From contig CM049314.1 of the NCBI GenBank assembly GCA_026874595.1, positions 1,201,318 to 1,265,317 on the forward strand: a stretch of 64,000 nucleotides of DNA. Direction: 5' to 3'. The position numbers and the translations under genes were made by a program. Source of the DNA: Sipunculus nudus. Its lineage: Eukaryota > Annelida > Sipuncula > Golfingiida > Sipunculidae. Shown here piece after piece: positions 37,560 to 50,738 of the stretch. The notes beneath the pieces are model-generated. The model had not been told where the DNA came from, did no database searches, and saw only the letters and a list, made by a program, of their open reading frames with translations. The stretch's first letter is position 1, and the number at the start of each line of letters is the position of its first letter.

Positions 37560-40500
37560 ACACGAAGGCTGGATTACCGAATGACCCCTGCTACTGGTGT
37601 AGCGATATAGTACAAAACACAAAGACTAGATTACCGAATGAACCCATGCTACTGGTGTAACAATGTAGTACAACAAAATAAGGCTGGATTACCGAATGAC
37701 CCAGTGCTACTGGTGTAACGATGTAGTACAACACATGAAGGCTGGATTACCGAATGACCCTATGCTACTCGTATAACAATGTAGTACAACACACGAAGGC
37801 TGGATTACCGAATGACCCACTGCTACTTGTATAACAATGTAGTAGAGCTCGAGAAGGCTGGATTACCGAATGAACTAATGCTACTTGTGTAACAGTGTAG
37901 TACAACAAGGTAGGGCTGGATTACCGAATGACCCCATGCTACTTGTGTAACAATGGAGTACAACACACAAAGGCTGGATTACCGAATGACCCAGTGCTAC
38001 TTGTATAACAATGTAGTACAGCTCAAGAAGGCTGGATTACCGAATGAACTAATGCTACTTGTGTAACAGTGTAGTACAACAAAGTAGGGCTGGATTACCG
38101 AATGACCCCATGCTACTTGTGTAACAATGTAGTACAACACACAAAGGCTGGATTACCGAATGACCCAGTGCTACTTGTGTAACAATGTAGTACAACACAT
38201 GAAGGCTGGATTACCGAATGAACTAATGCTACTTGTGTAACAATGTAGTACAACACATGAAGGCTGGATTACCGAATGAACTAATGCTACTTGTGAAACA
38301 GTGTAGTACAACAAAGTAGGGCTGGATTACCGAATGACCCCATGCTACTTGTGTAACAATGTAGTACAACACATGAAGGCTGGATTACCGAATAAACCCA
38401 TGCTACTGGGGTAACGATGTAGTACAACACATGAAGGCTGGATTACCGAATGACCCCATGCTACTGGTGTAACAATGTAGTACAACACATGAAGGCTGGA
38501 TTACCGAATGACCCCATGCTACTGGGGTAACAATGTAGTACAACACATGAAGGCTGGATTACCGAATGAACCCATGCTACTGGTGTAACAATGTAGTACA
38601 ACAAAGTAAGGCTGGATTACCGAATGACCCCATGCTACTGGTGTAACGATGCAGTACAACACATGAAGGCTGGATTACCGAATGACCCTATGTTACCTGT
38701 GTAACAATGTAGTACAACACACTAAGGCTGGATTACCGAATGACCCCTGCTACTGGTGTAGCGATATAGTACAAAACACAAAGGCTAGATTACCGAATGA
38801 ACCCATACTACTGGTGTGGTACAGTCGTACAACAAGCTAAGGCTGGTATACCTAATGAACCCATACCAATGGTGTAACAATGTAGTACAACACACGAAGG
38901 CTGGATTACCGAATGACCCAGTGCTACTTGTATAACAATGTAGTACAGCTCAAGAAGGCTGGATTACCGAATGAACTAATGCTACTTGTGTAACAGTGTA
39001 GTACAACAAAGTAGGGCTGGATTACCGAATGACCCCATGCTACTTGTGTAACAATGTAGTACAACACACGAAGGCTGGATTACCGAATGACCCTATGCTA
39101 CTTGTGTAACAATGTAGTACAACACATGAAGGCTGGATTACCGAATGACCCTATGCTACTTGTATAACAATGTAGTACAACACACGAAGGCTGGATTACC
39201 GAATGACCCAGTGCTACTTGTATAACAATGTAGTACAACACACGAAGACTGGATTACCGAATGACCCCTGCTACTGGTGTAGCGATATAGTACAAAACAC
39301 AAAGGCTAGATTACCGAATGAACCCATGCTACTGGTGTAACAATGTAGTACAACAAAGTAAGGCTGGATTACCGAATGACCCAGTGCTACTGGTGTAACG
39401 ATGTAGTACAACACATGAAGGCTGGATTACCGAATGACCCTATGCTACTTGTATAACAATGTAGTACAACACATGAAGGCTGGATTACCGAATGACCCAC
39501 TGCTACTTGTATAACAATGTAGTAGAGCTCGAGAAGGCTGGATTACCGAATGAACTAATACTACTTGTGTAACAGTGTAGTACAACAAGGTAGGGCTGGA
39601 TTACCGAATGACCCCATGCTACTTGTGTAACAATGGAGTACAACACACAAAGGCTGGATTACCGAATGACCCAGTGCTACTTGTATAACAATGTAGTACA
39701 GCTCAAGAAGGCTGGATTACCGAATGAACTAATGCTACTTGTGTAACAGTGTAGTACAACAAAGTAGGGCTGGATTACCGAATGACCCCATGCTACTTGT
39801 GTAACAATGTAGTACAACACACAAAGGCTGGATTACCGAATGACCCAGTGCTACTTGTGTAACAATGTAGTACAACACATGAAGGCTGGATTACCGAATG
39901 AACTAATGCTTCTTGTGTAACAATGTAGTACAACACATGAAGGCTGGATTACCGAATGAACTAATGCTACTTGTGAAACAGTGTAGTACAACAAAGTAGG
40001 GCTGGATTACCGAATGACCCCATGCTACTTGTGTAACAATGTAGTACAACACATGAAGGCTGGATTACCGAATAAACCCATGCTACTGGGGTAACGATGT
40101 AGTACAACACATGAAGGCTGGATTACCGAATGACCCCATGCTACTGGTGTAACAATGTAGTACAACACATGAAGGCTGGATTACCGAATGACCCCATGCT
40201 ACTGGGGTAACAATGTAGTACAACACATGAAGGCTGGATTACCGAATGAACCCATGCTACTGGTGTAACAATGTAGTACAACAAAGTAAGGCTGGATTAC
40301 CGAATGACCCCATGCTACTGGTGTAACGATGCAGTACAACACATGAAGGCTGGATTACCGAATGACCCTATGTTACCTGTGTAACAATGTAGTACAACAC
40401 ACTAAGGCTGGATTACCGAATGACCCCTGCTACTGGTGTAGCGATATAGTACAAAACACAAAGGCTAGATTACCGAATGAACCCATACTACTGGTGTGGT

Positions 40501-40830
40501 ACAGTCGTACAACAAGCTAAGGCTGGTATACCTAATGAACCCATACCAATGGTGTAACAATGTAGTACAACACACGAAGGCTGGATTACCGATTGACCCA
40601 GTGCTACTTGTATAACAATGTAGTACAGCTCAAGAAGGCTGGATTACCGAATGAACTAATGCTACTTGTGTAACAGTGTAGTACAACAAAGTAGGGCTGG
40701 ATTACCGAATGACCCCATGCTACTTGTGTAACAATGTAGTACAACACACGAAGGCTGGATTACCGAATGACCCTATGCTACTTGTGTAACAATGTAGTAC
40801 AACACACGAAGGCTGGATTACCGAATGAAC
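37560..40830. repeat. ~1,680-bp higher-order repeat, two copies
   Basis: The variant monomer string at 37560-39150 (including GTAGCGATATAGTACAAAAC and GGTGTGGTACAGTCGTACAA) recurs at 39240-40830 with an offset of 1,680, close to 29 monomers. A few single changes separate the copies. Confidence 0.85.
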
Positions 40831-41330
40831 TAATGCTACTGTTCTGAACTGTCGTTCAACAAAGTAAGGCTGGATTATCGAATGACCCCATGCTACTTCG
40901 GTAACAATGTAGTACAACACAGTAAGGCTGGATTACCGAATGACCCCATGCTACTTGTGTAACAATGTAGTACAACACACGAAGGCTGGATTACCGAATG
41001 ACCCAGTGCTACTTGTATAACAATGTAGTACAGCTCAAGAAGGCTGGATTACTGAATGAACTAATGCTACTTGTGTAACAGTGTAGTACAACAAAGTAGG
41101 GCTGGATTACCGAATGACCCCATGCTACTTGTGTAACAATGTAGTACAACACACGAAGGCTGGATTACCGAATGACCCTATGCTACTTGTGTAACAATGT
41201 AGTACAACACACGAAGGCTGGATTACCGAATGAACTAATGCTACTGTTCTGACCTGTCGTACAACAAAGTAAGGCTGGATTATCGAATGACCCCATGCTA
41301 CTTCGGTAACAATGTAGTACAACACAGTAA
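40829..41330. repeat. ~405-bp higher-order duplication
   Basis: The rare monomer with ACTGTTCTGA(A/C)CTGTCGT, followed by GGCTGGATTATCGAATGACC, appears at 40829 and again at about 41234, roughly seven monomers apart. Confidence 0.75.
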
Positions 41331-42104
41331 GGCTTGATTACCTAATAAAACCATGCTACTGTTGTAACAATGTAGTACAGCACACGGAGGCTAGATAACC
41401 GAATGAACCCATGCTACTTTTGTTAAAATGTAGTACAGTTCAAGAAGGCTGGATTACCTAATGAGCCCGTGCTAATTTTGTAACAATGTAGTACAGCACA
41501 AGAAGCTGGATTACCTAATGAAACCATACTACTGGTGTAACAATGTAGTACAACACACGAAGGCTGGATTACCTAATGAACCCATGCTACAGGTGTAACA
41601 ATGTAGTAAAACACACGAAGGCTGGAATACCGAATGACCCCATGCTACTGATGTAACAATGTAGCACAACACACGGAGGCTAGATAACCGAAGGAACCCA
41701 TGCTACTTTTGTAAAAATGTAGTACAGCTCAAGAAGGCTGAATTACCTAATGAGCCCATGCTACAGGTGTAACAATGTAGTACAACACACGAAGGTTGGA
41801 TTACCGAATGACCCCATGCTACTAGTGTAACAATGTAGAACAACACACGAAAACTGGATTACCGAATGACCCCATGCTACTTGTATAACAATGAGGTCCA
41901 GCTCAAGAAGGCTGGATTACCAAATGAACTTATGCTACTTCGGTTACACTGTAGTACAACACACGAAAGCTGGATTACCTAATGAACCCATGCTACTGTT
42001 CTGACCCTGTCGTACAGCAAAGTAAGGCAGGATTACCGAATTACCCCATGCTACTTCGGTAACAATGTAGTACAACACAGTAAGGCATGATTACCTTATA
42101 AACC

Positions 42105-44515
42105 CATGCTACTGATGTAACAATGTAGTAAAGCACATGAAGGCTGGATTACCGAATGAACCCGTGCTACTGATGTAACAATGTAGTAAAGCACATGAAG
42201 GCTGGATTACCGAATGACCCTATGCTACTGATGTAACAATGTAGTAAAGCACATGAAGGCTGGATTAACGAATGAACCCATGCTACTGATGTAACAATGT
42301 AGTAAAGCACATGAAGGTTGGATTACCGAATGAACCCATGCTACTGATGTAACAATGTAGTAAAGCACATGAAGGCTGGATTACCGAATGAACCCATGCT
42401 ACTGATGTAACAATGTAGTAAAGCACATGAAGGCTGGATTACCGAATGAACCCATGCTACTGATGTAACAATGTAGTAAAGCACATGAAGGCTGGATTAC
42501 CGAATGAACCCATGCTACTGATGTAACAATGTAGTAAAGCACATGAAGGCTGGATTACCGAATGAACCCGTGCTACTGATGTAACAATGTAGTAAAGCAC
42601 ATGAAGGCTGGATTACCGAATGACCCTATGCTACTGATGTAACAATGTAGTAAAGCACATGAAGGCTTGATTACCGAATGACCCTATGCCACTGATGTAA
42701 CAATTTAGTAAAGCACATGAAGGCTGGATTACCGAATGTCCCTATGCTACTGATGTAACAATGTAGTAAAGCACATGAAGGCTGGATTACCGAATGACCC
42801 TATGCTACTGATGTAACAATGTAGTAAAGCACATGAAGGCTGGATTACCGAATGACCCTATGCTACTGATGTAACAATGTAGTAAAGCACATGAAGGCTG
42901 GATTACCGAATGATCCTATGCTACTGATGTAACAATGTAGTAAAGCACATGAAGGCTGGATTACCGAATGACCCTATGCTAATGATGTAACAATGTAGTA
43001 AAGCACATGAAGGCTGGATTACCGAATGACCCTATGCTACTGATGTAACAATGTAGTAAAGCACATGAAGGCTGGATTACGAATGACCCTATGCTACTGA
43101 TGTAACAATGTAGTAAAGCACATGAAGGCTGGATTACAGAATGACCCTATGCTACTGATGTAACAATGTAGTAAAGCACATGAAGGCTGGATTACCGAAT
43201 GACCCTATGCTACTGATGTAAAAATGTAGTAAAGCACATGAAGGCTGGATTACCGAATGAACCTATGCTACTGATGTAACAATGTAGTAAAGCACATGAA
43301 GGCTGGATTACCGAATGACCCATGCTACTGATGTAACAATGTAGTAAAGCACATGAAGGCTGGATTACCGAATGACCCTATGCTACTGATGTAACAATGT
43401 TGTAAAGCACATGAAGGCTGGATTACCGAATGAACCCGTGCTACTGATGTAACAATGTAGTAAAGAACATGAAGGCTGGATTACCGAATGAACCCATGCT
43501 ACTGATGTAACAATGTAGTAAAGCACATGAAGGCTGGATTACCGAATGAACCCATGCTTCTGATGTAACAATGTAGTAAAGCACATGAAGGCTGGATTAC
43601 CGAATGAACCCGTGCTACTGATGTAACAATGTAGTAAAGCACATGAAGACTGGATTACCGAATGAACCCGTGCTACTGATGTAACAATGTAGTAAAGCAC
43701 ATGAAGGCTGGATTACCGAATCACCCTATGCTACTGATGTAACAATGTAGTAAAGCACATGAAGGCTGGATTACCGAATGACCCTATGCTACTGATGTAA
43801 CAATGTAGTAAAGCACATGAAGGCTGGATTACCGAATGACCCTATGCTACTGATGTAACAATGTAGTAAAGCACATGAAGGCTGGATTACCGAATGACCC
43901 TATGCTACTGATGTAACAATGTAGTAAAGCACATGAAGGCTGGATTACCGAATGACCCTATGCTACTGATGTAACAATGTAGTAAAGCACATGAAGGCTG
44001 GATTACCGAATGACCCTATGCTACTGATGTAACAATTTAGTAAAGCAAATGAAGGCTGGATTACCGAATGACCCTATGCTACTGATGTAACAATGTAGTA
44101 AAGCACATGAAGGCTGGATTACCGAATGACCCTATGCTACTGATGTAACAATGTAGTAAAGCACATGAAGGCTGGATTACCGAATGACCCTATGCTACTG
44201 ATGTAACAATGTAGTAAAGCACATGAAGGCTGGATTACCGAATGACCCTATGCTACTGATGTAACAATGTAGTAAAGCACATGAAGGCTGGATTACCGAA
44301 TGACCCTATGCTAATGATGTAATAATGTAGTAAAGCACATGAAGGCTGGATTACCGAATGAACCCATGCTACTGATGTAACAATATAGTAAAGCACATGA
44401 AGGCTGGATTACCGAATGACCCTTTGCTACTGATGTAACAATGTAGTAAAGCACATGATGGCTGGATTACCGAATGACCCTATGCTACTGATGTAACAAT
44501 GTAGTAAAGCACATG
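42105..44515. repeat. Homogeneous TAAAGCACATG subfamily block
   Basis: About 41 consecutive monomers share CTGATGTAACAATGTAGTAA then AGCACATGAAGG, with very few differences between neighbours. The flanking arrays are mixtures of older subfamilies. The same subfamily surrounds the retrotransposon insertion and fills most of the right array. Confidence 0.85.
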
Positions 44516-47500
44516 AAGGCAGGATTACCGAATGAACTAATGCTACTTGTGTAACAGTGTAATACAACACACGAAGGCTGGATTACCGAATGACCCCATG
44601 CTACTTGTGTAACAATGTAGTACAACACATGACGGCTTGATTACCGAATAATCCCATGCTACTGGGGTAACGATGTAGTACAACACATGAAGGCTGGATT
44701 ACCGAATGACCCCATGCTACTGGTGTAACAGTGTAGTACAACACACGAAGGCTGGATTACCGAATGACCCCATGCTACTTGTGTAACAATGTAGTAAAAC
44801 ACATGACGGCTGGATTACCGAATAAACCCATGCTACTGGGGTAACGATGTAGTACAACACATGAAGGCTGGATTCCCGAATAAACCCATGCTACTGGGGT
44901 AACGATGCAGTACAACACATGAAGGCTGGATTCCCGAATGACCCTATGCTACCTGTGTAACAATGTAGTACAACACACTAAGGCTGGATTACCGAATGAA
45001 CTAATGCTACTGTTCTGACCTGTCGTACAACAATATAAGGCTGGATTATCGAATGACCCCATGCTACTTCGGTAACAATGTAGTACAACACAGTAAGGCT
45101 TGATTACCTAATAAACCCATGCTACTGATGTAACAATGTAGTACAGCACACGGAGGCTAGATAACCGAATGAACCCATGCTACTTTTGTTAAAATGTAGT
45201 ACAGTTCAAGAAGGCTGGATTACCTAATGAGCCCGTGCTAATTTTGTAACAATGTAGCACAGCACAAGAAGCTGGATTACCTAATGAAACCATACTACTG
45301 GTGTAACAATGTAGTACAACACACGAAGGCTGGATTACCTAATTACCCCGTGCTACTGGTGTAACAATGTAGTACAACACACGAAGGCTTGATTACCGAA
45401 TGAACTAATGTTACTGTTCTGACCTGTCGTACAACAAAGTAAGGCTGGATTATCGAATGACCCCATGCTACTTCGGTAACAATGTAGTACAACACAGTAA
45501 GGCTTGATTACCTAATAAACCCATGCTACTGATGTAACAATGTAGTACAATACACGAAGGCTGGATTACCGAATGAACCCATACTACTGGTGTGACACTG
45601 TCGTACAACAAGCTTAGGCTGGATTACCTAATGGACCCACGCTACTGGTGTAACAATGTAGTACAACACACGAAGGCTGGATTACCGAATGACCCCATGC
45701 TACATCGGTAACAATGTAGTAAAACACACGAAGGCTGGATTACCTAATGAACCCATGCTACAGGTGTAACAATGTAGTAAAACACACGAAGGCTGGAATA
45801 CCGAATGACCCCATGCTACTGATGTAACAATGTAGCACAACACACGGAGGCTAGATAACCGAAGGAACCCATGCTACTTTTGTAAAAATGTAGTACAGCT
45901 CAAGAAGGCTGGATTACCTAATGAGCCCATGCTACAGGTGTAACAATGTAGTACAACACACGAAGGTTGGATTACCGAATGACCCCATGCTACTGGTGTA
46001 ACAATGTAGAACAACACACGAAAACTGGATTACCGAATGACCCCATGCTACTTGTATAACAATGAGGTCCAGCTCAAGAAGGCTGGATTACCAAATGAAC
46101 TTATGCTACTTCGGTTACACTGTAGTACAACACACGAAAGCTGGATTACCTAATGAACCCATGCTACTGTTCTGACCCTGTCGTACAGCAAAGTAAGGCA
46201 GGATTACCGAATTACCCCATGCTACTTCGGTAACAATGTAGTACAACACAGTAAGGCATGATTACCTTATAAACCCATGCTACTGATGTAACAATGTAGT
46301 AAAGCACATGAAGGCTGGATTACCGAATGACCCTATGCTAATGATGTAATAATGTAGTAAAGCACATGAAGGCTGGATTACCGAATGAACCCATGCTACT
46401 GATGTAACAATATAGTAAAGCACATGAAGGCTGGATTACCGAATGACCCTTTGCTACTGATGTAACAATGTAGTAAAGCACATGATGGCTGGATTACCGA
46501 ATGACCCTATGCTACTGATGTAACAATGTAGTAAAGCACATGAAGGCAGGATTACCGAATGAACTAATGCTACTTGTGTAACAGTGTAATACAACACACG
46601 AAGGCTGGATTACCGAATGACCCCATGCTACTTGTGTAACAATGTAGTACAACACATGACGGCTTGATTACCGAATAATCCCATGCTACTGGGGTAACGA
46701 TGTAGTACAACACATGAAGGCTGGATTACCGAATGACCCCATGCTACTGGTGTAACAGTGTAGTACAACACACGAAGGCTGGATTACCGAATGACCCCAT
46801 GCTACTTGTGTAACAATGTAGTAAAACACATGACGGCTGGATTACCGAATAAACCCATGCTACTGGGGTAACGATGTAGTACAACACATGAAGGCTGGAT
46901 TCCCGAATAAACCCATGCTACTGGGGTAACGATGCAGTACAACACATGAAGGCTGGATTCCCGAATGACCCTATGCTACCTGTGTAACAATGTAGTACAA
47001 CACACTAAGGCTGGATTACCGAATGAACTAATGCTACTGTTCTGACCTGTCGTACAACAATATAAGGCTGGATTATCGAATGACCCCATGCTACTTCGGT
47101 AACAATGTAGTACAACACAGTAAGGCTTGATTACCTAATAAACCCATGCTACTGATGTAACAATGTAGTACAGCACACGGAGGCTAGATAACCGAATGAA
47201 CCCATGCTACTTTTGTTAAAATGTAGTACAGTTCAAGAAGGCTGGATTACCTAATGAGCCCGTGCTAATTTTGTAACAATGTAGCACAGCACAAGAAGCT
47301 GGATTACCTAATGAAACCATACTACTGGTGTAACAATGTAGTACAACACACGAAGGCTGGATTACCTAATGAAACCATACTACTGGTGTAACAATGTAGT
47401 ACAACACACGAAGGCTGGATTACCTAATTACCCCGTGCTACTGGTGTAACAATGTAGTACAACACACGAAGGCTTGATTACCGAATGAACTAATGTTACT

Positions 47501-48410
47501 GTTCTGACCTGTCGTACAACAAAGTAAGGCTGGATTATCGAATGACCCCATGCTACTTCGGTAACAATGTAGTACAACACAGTAAGGCTTGATTACCTAA
47601 TAAACCCATGCTACTGATGTAACAATGTAGTACAATACACGAAGGCTGGATTACCGAATGAACCCATACTACTGGTGTGACACTGTCGTACAACAAGCTT
47701 AGGCTGGATTACCTAATGGACCCACGCTACTGGTGTAACAATGTAGTACAACACACGAAGGCTGGATTACCGAATGACCCCATGCTACATCGGTAACAAT
47801 GTAGTAAAACACACGAAGGCTGGATTACCTAATGAACCCATGCTACAGGTGTAACAATGTAGTAAAACACACGAAGGCTGGAATACCGAATGACCCCATG
47901 CTACTGATATAACAATGTAGCACAACACACGGAGGCTAGATAACCGAAGGAACCCATGCTACTTTTGTAAAAATGTAGTACAGCTCAAGAAGGCTGGATT
48001 ACCTAATGAGCCCATGCTACAGGTGTAACAATGTAGTACAACACACGAAGGTTGGATTACCGAATGACCCCATGCTACTGGTGTAACAATGTAGAACAAC
48101 ACACGAAAACTGGATTACCGAATGACCCCATGCTACTTGTATAACAATGAGGTCCAGCTCAAGAAGGCTGGATTACCAAATGAACTTATGCTACTTCGGT
48201 TACACTGTAGTACAACACACGAAAGCTGGATTACCTAATGAACCCATGCTACTGTTCTGACCCTGTCGTACAGCAAAGTAAGGCAGGATTACCGAATTAC
48301 CCCATGCTACTTCGGTAACAATGTAGTACAACACAGTAAGGCATGATTACCTTATAAACCCATGCTACTGATGTAACAATGTAGTAAAGCACATGAAGGC
48401 TGGATTACCG
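44300..48410. repeat. ~2,027-bp higher-order repeat, two copies
   Basis: Diagnostic variants at 44311 (CTAATGATGTAATAATG) and 45001 recur at 46338 and 47028, an offset of 2,027. From about 47340 the second copy has one extra 58-bp monomer, so the offset becomes 2,085. Part of the same series also occurs once at about 41234-42105. Confidence 0.85.
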
Positions 48411-48666
48411 AATGACCCTATGCTACTGATGTAACAATGTAGTAAAGCACATGAAGGCTGGATTACCGAATGACCCTATGCTACTGATGTAACAATGTAG
48501 TAAAGCACATGAAGGCTGGATTACCGAATGACCCTATGCTACTGATGTAACAATGTAGTAAAGCACATGAAGGCTGGATTACCTAATGATCCTATGCTAC
48601 TGATGTAACAATGTAGTAAAGCACATGAAGGCTGGATTACCGAATGAACCCATGCTACTGATGTAA

Positions 48667-48670
48667 CAAT
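48667..48670. repeat. Target-site duplication CAAT (left)
   Basis: CAAT immediately precedes the left LTR and is repeated at 55368-55371. Removing the element plus one CAAT restores a perfect satellite monomer (GATGTAACAATGTAGTAAAG). Confidence 0.85.
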
Positions 48671-49400
48671 TGTTACGGTCCCTTTTCACACCAAACAACT
48701 CAGGCCGAACCGTAACACATGCTCAGACACGTTCTCTTCAAATGAATACGTAACCAAAATATGGGTGCAAAAACAGTACTATATTACTATATTACAATAT
48801 TTACAATCGTACACAAATAATATAATAGTCAATACATAACGTAATTTATAACCAAGTCTCTGACGAAAACTGAGTCTCTAAATAACGAACTGTAACGAAA
48901 TACTTAACTGAATCCGGTATACGAGAAACTGAAGTCCATCATCAACACATAATTCGGGCACACACAAAACTGAAGTCCTGTATTAATCCATGTGGCACCA
49001 AACAAACAAAGTCTCTCCTCTTCTTAAATAATAAAGTTCATGGCGTGGTTCATGGCATTCCGTGGGCTTGGGGACCAAGAGCCCACGGTCACGGTCCCCG
49101 GGGATAACAGCAACGTGGCGTTGGCGAAGTCAATAGTCCCGCCTCGTACTGCAGGCGAGTTCGTTTTATAGGCTTTCAACAATGGGTGAAAACCGCAGAA
49201 GTTTGTGGTTTTGCTTGAGAGAAACGATAGCGCCGGCAGAACTGCAAAACCAGTACTGAATGGTCCAAGAATAGTTTTTATGTTTCTAAAAGCGCGTCAG
49301 TAGTCACTGACAGCGGGGTGGATCCATAAGCGTGGAAACGGGGGCGGCCACACCACTTCGTGGCGCCATCCTCCGATGTCCGGGTGACGTCCATGCAACA
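48671..49400 (-). repeat. 3' LTR (730 bp)
   Basis: I found no difference from 54638-55367 on reading both. It starts TGTTACGGTC and ends CATGCAACA on the plus strand. It has a TATAAAA box on the minus strand (49164-49170) and a GC-rich hairpin (49060-49088). No AATAAA was found on the minus strand, so the polyadenylation signal is unclear. Confidence 0.95.
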
Positions 49401-49411
49401 CCCCCACCCTT
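49401..49411 (-). other. Polypurine tract
   Basis: Reads AAGGGTGGGGG on the minus strand and directly abuts the LTR start TGTTGCATGG. This is the expected position for plus-strand DNA priming. Confidence 0.8.
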
Positions 49412-49634
49412 AAAAGAAAGAAGGTAAGGAGAGCAAAGCATTAGCACTGTATGACGAGTATATGAGTAGTTTGACATCTTAAGCATTAAGTTATGCTTCT
49501 TACAGCTAATTAATTATCATCATCACAAATAGTATAATCAGCAATATCTTAATACATGTAATATATGTAATACAACTCTTCCAAAGGACAAAACATGTCC
49601 GAGGCTATAACAAGAGTCAATCATCAGATCAAAA

Positions 49635-50738
49635 TTAATGACATCTCGATAACGTATCAGCGATTATATTATCGGAGCCCTTGATGTGTTTGATAACTAG
49701 GTTAAACTCTGACAGGGCTAGACTCCATCTCATTAATCTCTGATTATTATTCTTCATCTTATGAAGAAATGTTATGGGATTATGATCTGTATAAACAGTT
49801 ATATCATACGGCGTAGAGCCCAAATATACTTCAAAGTGCTGTAACGCCATCAATAGTGACAGAGTTTCCTTTTCTATAGTAGAATAATTCTTTTGATGAG
49901 GTAAAAATTTCTTTGAATAGTAGCAAACCGGATGACTTATGTTAAAGTCATCGTCTTGGATGAGCACAGCGCCTACACCGCAATCGCTGGCATCCGTCAT
50001 GAGAGAAAACGGTTTATCAAAATTTGGAGCCTGTAACACAGGTGCACTTTGTAATATAGCTTTGGCTCTTTCAAAAGCATTTTGACAGTTTTTATTCCAA
50101 TGGAATTTTCTGTCCTTTTTCAATAGGTCCGTTAACGGATTTACAACTTCTGCAAAGTTCTGACAAAATTTCCTGTAATACCCAGTCATTCCTAAGAATC
50201 GCATTAGTTCCTTGCGATTAGTAGGAACTGGAAATTCTACGATAGCAGATACTTTACTGGCAATTGGTTTTACACAACCTTGACCTACTTCGTGCCCTAA
50301 ATATGTTACAGTTGCACGACAAAAATCACTCTTAGCAAGATTAACTGTCAATCCTGCTTTTTTCAGTCTCTCAAAGAGTTCTACCAAACTTTGTTTATGA
50401 TCTTCCCATATGTAATTGTATACAACAACATCATCAATATAGCAAGTACAGTTATCTAAGCCAGATAATACACAATTCATAAGTCTCATGAAGCAGGCTG
50501 GCGTATTTTTCATTCCGAAGGGCATAACTTTGTACTGGAACAAACCGTTTGGCGTTACAAACGCAGATATTTGCTTAGCCCGTTCGGTAAGAGGTACCTG
50601 CCAATAACCTTTTAACAGATCTAACTTGCTAATATACGTAGCAGATCCAATCCTATCAATGCAATCTTCCACTCTGGGCAAAGGGAAAGTATCTGTTATT
50701 GTTACAGTGTTAACTTTTCGATAGTCTGTACAAAATCT
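49635..50738 (-). pseudogene. pol: Distal pol: reverse transcriptase remainder and RNase H, after in-frame stop
   Basis: This continues the gag-pol frame after the TAA at 50739-50741, with no frameshift. Just after the stop it reads RFCTDYRKVN, a conserved RT segment, so the break falls inside the palm/fingers region. The first Met (50681) opens 348 codons. Counting from it, Asp21 lies in KLDLLKGYWQ, the catalytic YIDD is at 81-84, and a Ty3-type RNase H follows with its acidic residues in place (Asp230 in MTDAS, Glu272 in IEKE, Asp299 in YTDH, Asp342 in ADTLS). It ends at ADTLSRCH. The residues look intact, so the stop seems recent. Without readthrough no complete RT would be made. An internal start at 50681 would lack the N-terminal fingers and is unlikely to be functional. 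Confidence 0.88.

Larger units (their letters stand above)
32739..48670. repeat. 58-bp satellite array, left part (about 275 monomers)
   Basis: The monomer reads roughly AAGGCTGGATTACCGAATGA, then a CCCCATGCTACTGGTG-like part and TAACAATGTAGTACAACACA. The main subfamilies differ at TACAACACACG, TACAACAAAGTAGGG, TACAGCTCAAG and TAAAGCACATG. The left edge decays between about 32740 and 32880. There is no unique spacer between units. Higher-order repeats are annotated separately. Short open frames inside it are by-products. Confidence 0.97.

Noticed and set aside
32953-41325. Minus-strand 66-codon open frames in the satellite
   Set aside because: They are chance openings in variant monomers. 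The satellite normally has stops in these frames, and no family is recognisable.
32739-48670. CRISPR-like array
   Set aside because: The 58-bp units are contiguous, with no unique spacers between repeats and no cas genes. The surrounding DNA is eukaryotic. It is an ordinary satellite.
49401-49634. An env gene downstream of RNase H
   Set aside because: Only about 235 bp lie between the pol stop and the LTR, with no open frame of useful size.
49635-50681. A separate gene starting at the Met at 50681
   Set aside because: It is in the same frame as the upstream polyprotein, separated by one stop codon, and starts inside the RT domain. It is the distal part of a broken pol.
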